Of a stretch of 64,000 nucleotides of DNA, positions 30,096 to 39,438 are shown one piece after another. The notes under the pieces are model-generated. The model was given only the letters and a program-made list of their open reading frames with translations. It had not been told where the DNA came from and made no database searches. The DNA comes from an uncultured Magnetospirillum sp. (lineage in GTDB: Bacteria > Pseudomonadota > Alphaproteobacteria > Rhodospirillales > Magnetospirillaceae): NCBI RefSeq assembly GCF_903853455.1, contig NZ_CAINTR010000114.1, forward strand, positions 1-64,000. Direction: 5' to 3'. A program made the position numbers and the translations under genes. How positions within the stretch are numbered: position 1 is the stretch's first letter; every line of letters starts with the position of its first letter.

Positions 30096-30617
30096 ATGAA
30101 ACCCCTGGCTTCAACCATTCTCGTGATCTCCGCGACGCTGCTGCTCGGCAGCACCGCACAAGCCCAATCCCCCGCGCCGATGCCGGCGCCGATTCCAGAG
30201 ACGATGCCGTTCGAAATTCCGTTCGGCACGCCCATCACCCTTGACCACGCCAAGAAGGTGGGCGCCGCCGCCGAAGAAGAGATGAACCACCACGGCTGGA
30301 AGATGGCCTGCGCCGTGGTCGAGCCGACCGGCGACCTGGTCTATTTCATCAAGCATGACGGCACCCAATACGCCTCCATCGCCATTTCCCAAGGCAAGGC
30401 CCGCACCGCCGCCACCTTCCGCCGCCCAACCAAGGTGTTCCAAGATCTCATCAACGGCGGCCAGCCCGTCATCCTGTCGTTCCCCGGCATCGTGGCCACC
30501 GAAGGCGGCATTCCGTTGGTCGAGAACGGCAAGCTGATCGGCGCCATCGGGTGCAGCGGCGGCTCGTCGGCCCAGGACGGCGTGGTGGCCAAGGCCGCCG
30601 CCGACACCGTCAAGTAA
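30096..30617 (+). CDS. secreted HbpS/GlcG-family protein
   Basis: A 173-residue protein with a clear signal peptide (MKPLASTILVISATLLLGSTAQA). The mature part is one GlcG/HbpS domain: ITLDHAKKVGAAAEEEMNHHGWKMACAVVEPTG, then GKARTAATFRRPT and the glycine-rich GAIGCSGGSSAQDGVVAKAA. Members bind haem or small ligands, and a periplasmic location is predicted. GGGAGG precedes the ATG. It diverges from marR-hcr and shares the two operators, so it may answer to the same inducer; its function is not known. Confidence 0.8.
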   Translation: MKPLASTILVISATLLLGSTAQAQSPAPMPAPIPETMPFEIPFGTPITLDHAKKVGAAAEEEMNHHGWKMACAVVEPTGDLVYFIKHDGTQYASIAISQGKARTAATFRRPTKVFQDLINGGQPVILSFPGIVATEGGIPLVENGKLIGAIGCSGGSSAQDGVVAKAAADTVK

Positions 30618-30640
30618 TACCGTCGAGGACTCGACGGTAT
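30617..30640 (+). terminator. hairpin after the HbpS-like gene
   Basis: ATACCGTCGA and TCGACGGTAT form a perfect ten-pair stem with a four-base loop that begins at the last base of the stop codon. No T run follows; it may end the message with Rho or act as an operator for the pot operon downstream. Confidence 0.45.
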
Positions 30641-30734
30641 AAACCCCATGGCGATCAGCCTTCACGGTTGACAAGAGAGCGGCGTCAACCGAAATATCGG
30701 TCCCGTCTGGTCCAAGCACTTGAGGGGGCTGTCC

Positions 30735-31823
30735 ATGCGTATCGCCGCGATTCTGGGATTGGTGTTGTTGTCGTCGTCGGCCTGGGCCGCCGAAGAGAAG
30801 GTACTCAACGTCTACAACTGGTCGGACTATGTGGCGCCCGACACCTTGGAGAAGTTCACCAAGGCCACCGGCATCAAGGTCAATTACGACGTCTATGACG
30901 GCAACGAGATCCTGTCGGCCAAGCTCCAGGCCGGCAAGTCGGGCTATGACGTGGTGTTTCCCTCCGCCTCGCCCTTCCTGGCCCAGCAGATCAAGGCCGG
31001 CATCTATCAGAAGCTGGACCGCGCCAAGCTGAAGAATTACGGCAATCTCGACCCTCAGGTCATGAAGACCCTGGCCGGCGTCGCCGATCCCGGCAACCTC
31101 TATGCCGTTCCCTACCAGATCTCCGCCACCGGCATCGGCTACAACGTGGACAAGGTGGCCAAGGCGGCGCCCGGCGTGGCGCTGGGCAGTTGGTCGGTGC
31201 TATTCGACCCGGCCAATGTGGCCAAGTTGAAGAGCTGCGGCGTCAGCGTCCTCGACACCCCCACCGAGGTGTTCCCGGCGGCCCTGCTTTATCTCGGCCG
31301 CAATGGCGCCAGCCTCGCCACCGACGACCTCAAGGCGGCGGCCGAGGCGGTCGGCAAGATCCGTCCGTCGCTGAAATACTTCCACTCGTCCAAATACATC
31401 AACGACATGGCCAACGGCGACACCTGCCTCGCCCACGGCTATATCGGCGATCTGGTCCAGGCCCGCAACCGCGCCAACGAGGCCGGCAAGGGCGTCAAGA
31501 TCGGCATCTTCATTCCCAAGGAAGGCGCGGTGGTCAATATCGACACCGCCGCCATTCCCGCCGACGCCCCCCACCCCGACAACGCCCATGCCTTCATCGA
31601 TTTCCTGTTGCAGCCGGAGATCATGGCCGGCATCACCAACACCACCGGCTACGCCAATGCGGTGCAGTCGTCCAAGCCCTTCGTCAAGAAGGAGATCCTG
31701 GAAGACCCGGTGATCTATCCGCCGGCCGAGGTGGTGGCCAAGGAATTCCAGGTGCCGCCGGCCGAACTGGCCAAGGAGCGCGAGCGCACCCGCATCTGGA
31801 CCGCCGTGAAGACCGGCCACTGA
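30735..31823 (+). CDS. potF: polyamine-type periplasmic binding protein
   Basis: A 362-residue PotD/PotF-family protein. A short signal peptide ends at SSAWA (about residue 18). The mature start (EKVLNVYNWSDYVAPDTLEKF) and the stretch YDVVFPSASPFLAQQ are hallmarks of the family. The ATG at 30735, eight bases after GAGGGGG, was preferred over an upstream in-frame TTG. With the next three genes it forms a complete importer; putrescine or a related amine is the likely ligand, but the exact substrate is uncertain. Confidence 0.85.
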   Translation: MRIAAILGLVLLSSSAWAAEEKVLNVYNWSDYVAPDTLEKFTKATGIKVNYDVYDGNEILSAKLQAGKSGYDVVFPSASPFLAQQIKAGIYQKLDRAKLKNYGNLDPQVMKTLAGVADPGNLYAVPYQISATGIGYNVDKVAKAAPGVALGSWSVLFDPANVAKLKSCGVSVLDTPTEVFPAALLYLGRNGASLATDDLKAAAEAVGKIRPSLKYFHSSKYINDMANGDTCLAHGYIGDLVQARNRANEAGKGVKIGIFIPKEGAVVNIDTAAIPADAPHPDNAHAFIDFLLQPEIMAGITNTTGYANAVQSSKPFVKKEILEDPVIYPPAEVVAKEFQVPPAELAKERERTRIWTAVKTGH

Positions 31824-32953
31824 TGGCGTCTCCCACGCCCCATCAACCCTGGACCGACCCGCAGGCGGTGCCGCTGATCCGCTTCGAGGGGGTCTCGAAG
31901 CGGTTCGGCGATTTCGTCGCCGTGGAAAAGGTCGATCTGTCCATCTTCCGGGGCGAGTTCTTTTCGCTGCTGGGCGCCTCGGGCTGCGGCAAGACCACCC
32001 TGCTGCGCATGCTGGCCGGCTTCGAGACGCCCAGTAACGGCAAGATCTTCATCGACGGCGTCGAGATGACCGGCATTCCGCCCTATGAGCGGCCGGTCAA
32101 CATGATGTTCCAGTCCTACGCCCTGTTCCCCCATATGACCGTGGCGCAGAACGTGGGTTTCGGCCTCAAGCAGGACGGATTGCCCAAGGCCAGGATCGCC
32201 GACAAGGTCAAGGCCGTGCTCGATCTGGTGCAGATGGGCAAGTTCGCCACCCGCAAGCCGCATCAGCTGTCGGGCGGCCAGCGCCAGCGCGTCGCCCTGG
32301 CCCGCTGCCTCGCCAAGGAACCCAAGGTTCTGCTGCTGGACGAGCCGCTGGCGGCGCTGGACAAGAAGCTGCGCGAACAGACCCAACTGGAACTGGTCAA
32401 CATCCAGAACCGGGTCGGCATCACCTTCGTCATGGTCACCCACGACCAGGGCGAGGCCATGACCATGTCGTCGCGCATCGGGGTGATGAACACCGGCTTG
32501 ATCCAGCAGGTGGGAACGCCGGTGGACATCTACGAATATCCCGGCTCGCGCTTCGTCGCCGACTTCATCGGCGCCGCCAACATGTTCGAGGGCAGCGTCA
32601 CCGTCGATTCCCCCGACCACGTGACCACCACCTGTCCCGAACTGGAGCACGACCTCACCATCGCCCATGGTGACTCGGTGCCGGTGGGCAGCCCCGTCAC
32701 CGTCATGGTGCGGCCGGAAAAGATGGCGGTCAGCCGCGACAAGCCGGCCGAGGGTCTGAACTGGGCCAAGGGGGTGATCAGCGATATCGCCTATCTCGGC
32801 GACGTCTCCACCTACCATGTGCGGCTGGCCTCGGGCCGCAAGGTCCAGGTGTTGCAGACCAATCTGCGCCATACCGACGAGCAGCCCCTGACCTGGGACG
32901 ACCCGGTCTATCTCGGCTGGCACCCGGCCAACGCCCTGGTGCTGACCCGATGA
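31823..32953 (+). CDS. potG: polyamine-type ABC importer ATPase
   Basis: A 376-residue ATPase. Walker A is GASGCGKTT, the signature is LSGGQRQRVALARCLA, and Walker B is VLLLDEPLAALD. The C-terminal regulatory TOBE-like domain spans about 260-376. The ATG overlaps the potF stop (TGATG), and potH starts within its own end, so the four genes are tightly coupled. Confidence 0.9.
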   Translation: MASPTPHQPWTDPQAVPLIRFEGVSKRFGDFVAVEKVDLSIFRGEFFSLLGASGCGKTTLLRMLAGFETPSNGKIFIDGVEMTGIPPYERPVNMMFQSYALFPHMTVAQNVGFGLKQDGLPKARIADKVKAVLDLVQMGKFATRKPHQLSGGQRQRVALARCLAKEPKVLLLDEPLAALDKKLREQTQLELVNIQNRVGITFVMVTHDQGEAMTMSSRIGVMNTGLIQQVGTPVDIYEYPGSRFVADFIGAANMFEGSVTVDSPDHVTTTCPELEHDLTIAHGDSVPVGSPVTVMVRPEKMAVSRDKPAEGLNWAKGVISDIAYLGDVSTYHVRLASGRKVQVLQTNLRHTDEQPLTWDDPVYLGWHPANALVLTR

Positions 32954-33840
32954 CTCCACGCCTGGGCCGCTTTCTGGTGGGGCTGCCGCCCTATGCCTGG
33001 CTGGCGCTGTTCTTCCTGGTCCCCTTCCTGATCGTCCTCAAGATCAGCCTGTCGGAACCGGCCGCCGGCATCCCGCCCTATATGCCGCTATGGGAGTGGG
33101 GAGAGGGCGCCGCCCTGGAAATCCGCGCCACCCTGGCCAGCTATGCTGGCCTGTTCGGCGACGAGCTTTACGCCTACGCCTATGTCAACTCCATCCGCAT
33201 CGCCGGCATCGCGACCCTGGGCTGCCTGCTGATCGGCTATCCCGCCGCCTACGCCATCGCGCGGTCGCCGACGGCATGGCGGCAATCGCTGCTGCTGCTG
33301 GTGGCGCTGCCGTTCTGGACCTCGTTCCTGATCCGGGTCTATGCCTGGATCGGCATCCTCAAGACCGAGGGATTGCTGAACGCGCTGCTGCTGGGACTGG
33401 GAGTGATCACCGAACCGTTGCAGATCCTCCAGACCGATCTGGCGGTGATCATCGGCATGACCTATTCCTATCTGCCGTTCATGGTCTTGCCGCTCTACGC
33501 CACCTTGGAGAAGATGGACCTGTCGCTGCTGGAGGCCGCCGCCGATCTGGGCTGCAAGCCGCACCAAGCCTTCCTGGCGGTGACCCTGCCGCTGTCGGTC
33601 CCGGGCATCGTCGCCGGTTCGCTGCTGGTGTTCATCCCGGCGGTGGGCGAGTTCGTCATTCCCGACCTGCTGGGCGGCCCCGACACCCTGATGATCGGCA
33701 AGGTGCTGTGGGCCGAGTTCTTCGACAATCGCGACTGGCCCATGGCCTCGGCGGTGGCGGTGGCCATGCTGGTGGTGCTGGTGGTGCCGATCATGCTCAT
33801 CCAGAGCGCCCGCTCCAAGGCCGAGGAGAGCGAGGGATGA
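32950..33840 (+). CDS. potH: polyamine-type ABC permease, PotH/PotB family
   Basis: A 296-residue inner-membrane permease with about six helices. The first is WLALFFLVPFLIVLKISLSE and the EAA loop is LEAAADLGCKPHQAFLAVTLPLS. It overlaps potG and potI by four bases each (ATGA). Confidence 0.9.
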   Translation: MTPRLGRFLVGLPPYAWLALFFLVPFLIVLKISLSEPAAGIPPYMPLWEWGEGAALEIRATLASYAGLFGDELYAYAYVNSIRIAGIATLGCLLIGYPAAYAIARSPTAWRQSLLLLVALPFWTSFLIRVYAWIGILKTEGLLNALLLGLGVITEPLQILQTDLAVIIGMTYSYLPFMVLPLYATLEKMDLSLLEAAADLGCKPHQAFLAVTLPLSVPGIVAGSLLVFIPAVGEFVIPDLLGGPDTLMIGKVLWAEFFDNRDWPMASAVAVAMLVVLVVPIMLIQSARSKAEESEG

Positions 33841-34631
33841 TCCTCTACAGCCTGCTGGCCCTGGCCTATGCCTTCCTCTACCTGCCTATCGTGGTCATGG
33901 TGATCTTTTCGTTCAACGCGTCCCGGCTGGTGACGGTGTGGGGCGGCTTTTCCACCAAGTGGTACGGCGAGCTGCTCCATGACGAGAAGGTGCTGGACGC
34001 CGCTTGGCTCAGCCTGAAAGTGGCCATGACCAGCGCCACCATGGCCACCGTGCTGGGCACCCTGGCGGCGGTGGTGCTGGTGCGTTTCCATCGTTTCGCC
34101 GGCCGCACCCTGTTTTCCGGCCTGGTGACGGCGCCGCTGGTGATGCCGGAAGTCATCACCGGCCTGGCGCTGCTGCTGCTGTTCGTGGCCATGGAGCACA
34201 GCTTCGGCTGGCCGGCGGGGCGGTCCATGACCACCCTCGTCATCGCTCATGCCACCTTCAGCCTGTCCTTCGTCACGGTGGTCGTGCGCTCGCGGCTGGC
34301 CCAGATGGACCTTTCGTTGGAGGAAGCCGCCATGGATCTGGGCGCGCGGCCGCTGACGGTGTTCATGTCCGTCACCCTGCCGCTGATCGCGCCGGCCCTG
34401 CTGGCGGGCTGGCTGCTGGCCTTCACCTTGTCCATCGACGACGTGGTCATCTCGGCCTTCGTCTCCGGCCCCGGCGCCACGCCACTGCCCATCGTGATCT
34501 TCTCCAAGGTGCGCCTGGGCGTCAGCCCCGAGATCAACGCCCTGGCCACCATCGTGGTGGCGCTGGTCGGGGTCGCCATGGCCATCGCCGGCCGGGTGGC
34601 CCTCAACCGCGAACACGCCCGACCGGCATGA
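33837..34631 (+). CDS. potI: polyamine-type ABC permease, PotI/PotC family
   Basis: A 264-residue permease. The start (LLALAYAFLYLPIVVMVIFSFN), the EAA loop LEEAAMDLGARPLTVFMSVTLP and the following FTLSIDDVVISAFVSGPG are typical of PotC/PotI. It completes the potFGHI operon, which ends 73 bases before the PaaX-type gene. Confidence 0.9.
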   Translation: MILYSLLALAYAFLYLPIVVMVIFSFNASRLVTVWGGFSTKWYGELLHDEKVLDAAWLSLKVAMTSATMATVLGTLAAVVLVRFHRFAGRTLFSGLVTAPLVMPEVITGLALLLLFVAMEHSFGWPAGRSMTTLVIAHATFSLSFVTVVVRSRLAQMDLSLEEAAMDLGARPLTVFMSVTLPLIAPALLAGWLLAFTLSIDDVVISAFVSGPGATPLPIVIFSKVRLGVSPEINALATIVVALVGVAMAIAGRVALNREHARPA

Positions 34632-34704
34632 CAAATTCCTGGTTGCCCCAATTTCGCGCATGGTTAGGATGTGGCCTCGGAATCGCCCCATCCAGGCCAG
34701 CCTC

Positions 34705-35637
34705 ATGAACCGCCGCGTCGACGACATCGTCACCCAGATCTTCGAACGGCTTCGCCCCAAGGCGAAATCGCTGATCATCACCGTCTATGGCGACGCCATC
34801 CTGCACCATGGCGGCTCGGCCTGGCTGGGCAGCGTGATCAATCTGGTCGAGCCGTTGGGCCTCAACGAACGCATCGTGCGCACCTCGGTGTTCCGCCTGT
34901 CCAAGGAGGAGTGGCTGGCCTCCAGCCAGATCGGCCGGCGCAGCTATTACCGTCTGACCGATCTGGGCCGCCGCCGCTTCGAGGCCGCCAACAGCCGCAT
35001 CTATAACCACGTTAGCCAGCCCTGGGACGGCCGCTGGACCCTGGTCATCACCAATATCGCCCAGATCGACGCCGAAAAACGCGACATGATCCGCCGCAAT
35101 TTCGGCTGGATCGGCTTCGGACAATTGGCCAGCGGCGTCATGCTCCATCCCGACCCGGACAAGGCCGTGATGCGTCAGGTTCTGACCGACCTGGACGTGT
35201 CCGAACAGGCGGTGGTGATGACCGGCGGCATGGAGGCGGGATTTTCCACCGCCGCCCAGGATGCCATGATCCACAGTTGCTGGGACCTGGAGCGCCTCGC
35301 CGAGGATTACACCGAGTTCCTCGACATCTTCCGCCCGCTCTGGCAGGGCCTGAGCGCCAATGGTGGACTTGATCCCCAGCAGTGCTTCGTGGTTCGCACC
35401 CTGCTGATGCACGGCTATCGCCGCGCCTTGCTGCGCGACCCCATGCTGCCCGACGAGCTGCTGCCGGCCAATTGGCCGGGCACCTCGGCCAGGCTTCTGT
35501 GCCGCAACCTGTATCGCCTGGTTCAAGCGGCGGCCGAAACTCACGTCATGAGCATGCTGGAAACCGCCGAAGGGCCGGTGCCCGAAGCCCATCCCGGCTA
35601 CTACACCCGGTTCGGCGGGCTTCAGACCGCCGACTGA
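34705..35637 (+). CDS. paaX: PaaX-family regulator of phenylacetate genes
   Basis: A 310-residue protein matching PaaX along its length. Landmarks are KAKSLIITVYGDAILHHGGSAWLGSVINL, RIVRTSVFRLSKEEWL and GRRSYYRLTDLGRRRFEAA, then the C-terminal PaaX domain. E. coli PaaX (316 residues) represses the aerobic paa operon and is released by phenylacetyl-CoA. Here the next gene is padB of the anaerobic route, on the same strand 200 bp away. The ATG at 34705 gives the family's length; an in-frame ATG at 34660 is possible, and neither has a strong ribosome site. The assignment of its target is inference. Confidence 0.85.
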   Translation: MNRRVDDIVTQIFERLRPKAKSLIITVYGDAILHHGGSAWLGSVINLVEPLGLNERIVRTSVFRLSKEEWLASSQIGRRSYYRLTDLGRRRFEAANSRIYNHVSQPWDGRWTLVITNIAQIDAEKRDMIRRNFGWIGFGQLASGVMLHPDPDKAVMRQVLTDLDVSEQAVVMTGGMEAGFSTAAQDAMIHSCWDLERLAEDYTEFLDIFRPLWQGLSANGGLDPQQCFVVRTLLMHGYRRALLRDPMLPDELLPANWPGTSARLLCRNLYRLVQAAAETHVMSMLETAEGPVPEAHPGYYTRFGGLQTAD

Positions 35638-35677
35638 GGCGTCACCTTATTCACCAGATCACCAACAAGTTTTGTAT

Positions 35678-35699
35678 CGCTTTAGCATGGCCTAAAGCG
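35678..35699 (+). other. inverted repeat between paaX and padB
   Basis: CGCTTTAG and CTAAAGCG form a perfect eight-pair stem with a six-base loop, 40 bases after the paaX stop. No T tract follows. It may be a weak terminator for paaX or part of the padB control region. Confidence 0.35.
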
Positions 35700-35704
35700 G
35701 CTGA

Positions 35705-35729
35705 TGCCCCATGCCATCGTGACAAAGCG
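35705..35729 (+). promoter_or_regulatory. pad-shared 25-bp element, padB copy
   Basis: This 25-bp stretch contains CCCCATGCCA and GTGACAAAGCG and matches 43978-44002, upstream of padE, at 21 of 25 positions. It lies 33 bases before the candidate -35. A conserved binding site for a common pad regulator is the simplest explanation. Confidence 0.65.
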
Positions 35730-35762
35730 CCGCCCCTTCCCCAAAATCGTTACGCAAAAATT

Positions 35763-35792
35763 TTGACTCACATGCATAATTTGCAGTACATA
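35763..35792 (+). promoter_or_regulatory. candidate padB promoter with ATGCATAA repeats
   Basis: TTGACT (35763-35768) is followed after 18 bases by TACATA (35787-35792). ATGCATAA occurs at 35772-35779 and again at 35792-35799, exactly 20 bp apart, so a regulator bound at both would cover the promoter. The padB ribosome site GGAGGG (35825-35830) follows. Confidence 0.5.
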
Positions 35793-35839
35793 TGCATAAG
35801 AACGCAGTGCGCCAACGAGCGTATGGAGGGAATAACGCC

Positions 35840-38605
35840 ATGTCTAGCAAGGGCTTAGCCTCAAAAAAATCCATCCCGACATACTGCTACAACTGCGTCT
35901 CTTGACCTGACTTTATGTGCATCACGGTGGAGGACGGCGTCGCCACCACCATCGAGCCCAACCACGCCGGCAAAGGCATCCACCCCGCCGACGGGCGACC
36001 CTGCGTCAAGGCCTATGGCTTGTTGCAGAAGACCTACAACCCCAACCGCGTCCTGACCCCCATGAAGCGGACCAACCCCAAGAAGGGCCGCCACGAGGAC
36101 CCCGGTTTCGTGGCGATTTCGTGGGACGAGGCGCTGGACGAAGTCACCGCCAAACTGAACGACATCCGGGCGCGCGGCCTGACGGACGAGGCGGGACTGC
36201 CGCGCGTTGCCGCCACCTTCGGCCATGGCGGCACCCCGGCCAGCTATATGGGCACCCTGCCCGCCTTTCTCGCCGCCTGGGGCCCCATCGACTACAGCCT
36301 GGGCTCGGGCCAGGGCGTCAAGTGCACCCACTCGGAGCATCTCTACGGCGAATTCTGGCACCGGGCCTTCACCGTCTGCGCCGACACCGCCAATACCCGC
36401 TACATCGTGTCGTTCGGCGCCAATGTGGAAGTGACCGGCGGCGTCTGTGCCGTGCGCCGCCACGCCGACGCCCGCATCCGGGGCGTCAAGCGGGTCCATG
36501 TGGAGCCGCATCTGTCGGTGACCGCCGGCTGCTCGGCCGAGTGGGTTCCCATCAAGCCCAAGACCGACCCCGCCTTCATGTTCGCCATGCTGCACGTCAT
36601 GCTGTGCGAGGCCGAGCGTCAGCGGCTCGATCTTCCCTTCCTGCGCGACCGTACCGCCGCGCCCTATCTGGTCGGTCCCGACGGCTATTACCTGCGCGAT
36701 CCCGAGACGGGCAAGCCGCTGCTGTGGGACACCGTCACCCAGGCGCCGGTGCCGTTCGACACGGCCGACGCCGTCCCGGCGCTGGAGGGGGCGTTCACCA
36801 TCGCGGTCGCGGTCAGCCACCGGGCCGACGGCGAAGTCGCCCGGCACGACAATGTCGTCGCCGGCACCTCCTTCGCCGCCATGGTCGAAGCCATGCGGCC
36901 CTATACCCCGGACTGGGCGGCCACCGTCTGCGACGTCCCCGCCGCGACCATCCGGCGGGTGGCGTTGGAATATCTCGACAACGCCTGTGTCGGCCAGACC
37001 GTCGAGATCAACGGCCAGACCCTGCCCTTCCGACCGGTGGCGGTCACCCTGGGCAAGACCGTCAACAACGGCTGGGGCGCCTTCGAGTGCTGCTGGGCCC
37101 GCACCGTGCTGGCGACGGTGGTGGGTGCGCTGGAAGTGCCGGGCGGAACCCTGGGAACCACCGTCCGCATCAACCGTCCCCACGACAACCGCCTCGCCAG
37201 CATCAAGCCGGGCGAGGACGGCTTCATGAATTGCACCTTCAACCCCACCAGCAAGGAAGGGTGGTCGGCCAAGCCGACCGGACGCAACGCCCACCGCACC
37301 CTGGTGCCGCATGTGGGCAATTCGCCGTGGAGCCAGGCCCTGGGGCCGACCCATCTGGGCTGGATGTTCCTGCGCGAGGTACCGGACAACTGGCCCAAGC
37401 CGGCCATGCCGGAAATATGGTTCGCCTATCGCACCAATCCGGCCATGTCGTTCTGGGAGATCGAGCGGCTGACCGAAACCATTTCCATGATGCCGTACAT
37501 CGTGGCCTTCGCCTATACCATGGACGAAACCAACCACATGGCCGACATCCTGCTGCCGGAGGCCACCGATCTGGAAAGCACTCAGCTGATCCGGGTGGGC
37601 GGCACCAAGTTCATCGAGCAGCACTGGGATCATCGCGGTTTTGTTCTGCGCCAGCCGGTGGCTGAGCCCCAGGGCGAGGCCCGCGATTTCACCTGGATCG
37701 CCACCGAACTGGCCCGGCGCACCGGCCTGCTGCACAAGTACAATGAGAGACTGAACAAGGGCGCCGCCCTGGTGCCGCTGAAGGGCGAGGGATACGACTA
37801 CTCGCTGCCGCTGGACGAAGTGCCCCAGGTGGACGCCATCTGGGACGCTGTGTGCAAGGCAGCCACCGCCGAACTGACCGACGGCGCCGACATCAAGGAC
37901 CTGGAGTGGATGAAGGCCAACGGCTTCTTCGTGGTGCCCTATGCCCGCGAGGACTGGTACCTCTATCCCACCATGGTGGAACAGGGGCTGCGCTTCGAGC
38001 TGCCCTATCAGGAGCGGCTGCTGCGCATCGGCGAGGAGTTGAAGCGCCGGCTGCACGAGCAGGGCATCCACTGGTGGGACACCCAGTTGACCGAATACCG
38101 GGCCCTGCCCCACTGGGACGACGTGCCGGAACATTGGACCAAGGCGGTGCGCGCCTCCGACCGCGATCCCGACGATTTCCCGTTCTGGGGCATCACCACC
38201 AAGAGCATGCAGTACAGCACCGGCAGCAATTCCGGCATTCCGCTGATGAACGAGGTGGCCGGCAACATGCGCGGCCACGGCAAGGTCATCATGAACGCCG
38301 GCACCGCCAAGCGGCTGGGCATCGCCAAGGACGACTGGGTGGAGATCTCCTCGCCGGTGGGGGCCACCCGCGGCCGCGCCGAACCGGTCCAGGGCTGCCG
38401 GCCCGACACCATCGTCATTCCCAGCCAGTTCCAGCACTGGAAGACCCCCTACGCCAAGGATCTCGGTTATCCCTCGCTGAACGCCGTCACCCCCATGTCT
38501 GGCCCCACCCTGGAACTGACCGACGCCACCGGCTCGGGCGCCGACGTGGTCCGGGTGGCGCTGCGCCGCGTCGATGGCCCGCTTGAGAGGGGAGAAGCGT
38601 CATGA
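35840..38605 (+). CDS. padB: phenylacetyl-CoA:acceptor oxidoreductase, molybdenum subunit, with in-frame TGA at codon 22
   Basis: Large molybdopterin subunit of the enzyme that oxidises phenylacetyl-CoA to phenylglyoxylate. GGAGGG lies nine bases before ATG 35840. The frame reads ...IPTYCYNCVS, then TGA (35903-35905), then PDFMCITVEDG and on without interruption to residue 921. Cys16, Cys19, Cys27 and Cys55 fit a [4Fe-4S] set (C27 to C55 has the usual 27-residue gap), so the TGA lies inside the cluster motif. A likely molybdenum-ligand Cys sits at codon 162 in GQGVKCTHSEH. Reinitiation at ATG 35915 lacks a ribosome site and would lose two ligands. Either the gene is inactivated by one base change or the TGA is read through. 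fdhD, padC and padD follow with ATGA overlaps. Confidence 0.8.
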
Positions 38606-39438
38606 CCGCCATGCCGCGCATGGCGGCGGACACGGTGATGGTCGAGCGCTGGAGCGACGGCGTCGCCGAGACCGGCTCGGACATGGCCGCCGCCGAGATC
38701 CCGGTGAGCCTGGAGTATAACGGCATCTCCCACGCGGTGATGCTGGCCTCGCCCACCGACATCGAGGACTTCGCCACCGGTTTCAGCCTGACCGAGGGGA
38801 TCGTCGACCACCTCCGCCACATCCAGGACCTGGAGGTCGTCGAACGCGACGAAGGGCTTCAGGTCCGGATCACCATCGCCGCCGAGTGCTTCCACCGCCT
38901 CAAGCTGCGCCGCCGCAGCATGGCGGGGCGCACCGGCTGCGGGTTGTGCGGCACCGAGAGCCTGTCGCAGGTCTTCCGCCCCATCGCCCCGGTGACGGCG
39001 CGAAGCATGGTGGCCCCCAGGGACTTGCAGCAGGCCCTGGAGGATCTGGTGGCGTCGCAGCCATTGCAACACCTGACCGGCGCCACCCATGCCGCCGCCT
39101 GGCTCGACGGCGCCGGGCGCCTGACCGTCCTTCGCGAGGATGTGGGCCGCCACAATGCCCTGGACAAGCTGATCGGCTGCCTCGCCCGGACCGGCACCGA
39201 TTTTTCCACCGGCGCGGTGGTGATCACCAGCCGCGCCAGTTCCGAGATGGTTCAGAAGGCGGCGGCCATGGGAATCGGCGTTCTGGCGGCGATCAGCGCC
39301 CCCACCGTGCTGGCGATCCGCATGGCCGAGCAGTTGAACCTGACCCTGGTCGGTTTCGCCCGGCGCAATCGCCACGTTCTCTATGCCGGGGCGCAACGCA
39401 TCGCCGGCCACTCGACCCGTCAGGGAGCTGCATCATGA
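38602..39438 (+). CDS. fdhD: FdhD-family sulfurtransferase for molybdenum cofactor
   Basis: A 278-residue protein. The CxxC of FdhD is present in GRTGCGLCGTESL; other landmarks are LREDVGRHNALDKLIG and VITSRASSEMVQKAA. FdhD carries sulfur from IscS to the bis-MGD cofactor of formate dehydrogenases. Here it overlaps padB by four bases and padC by four, which suggests that PadB needs the same sulfido ligand; this client relation is inferred from position. No formate dehydrogenase gene is in view. Confidence 0.88.
   Translation: MTAMPRMAADTVMVERWSDGVAETGSDMAAAEIPVSLEYNGISHAVMLASPTDIEDFATGFSLTEGIVDHLRHIQDLEVVERDEGLQVRITIAAECFHRLKLRRRSMAGRTGCGLCGTESLSQVFRPIAPVTARSMVAPRDLQQALEDLVASQPLQHLTGATHAAAWLDGAGRLTVLREDVGRHNALDKLIGCLARTGTDFSTGAVVITSRASSEMVQKAAAMGIGVLAAISAPTVLAIRMAEQLNLTLVGFARRNRHVLYAGAQRIAGHSTRQGAAS

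Noticed and set aside
30617-30640. Rho-independent terminator in the strict sense after the HbpS-like gene
   Set aside because: The stem is perfect but no T run follows, so it is kept only as a hairpin of uncertain role.
35861-38437. Long minus-strand frame opposite padB
   Set aside because: Antisense to a molybdoenzyme gene that is intact downstream of codon 22; no motif in the translation.
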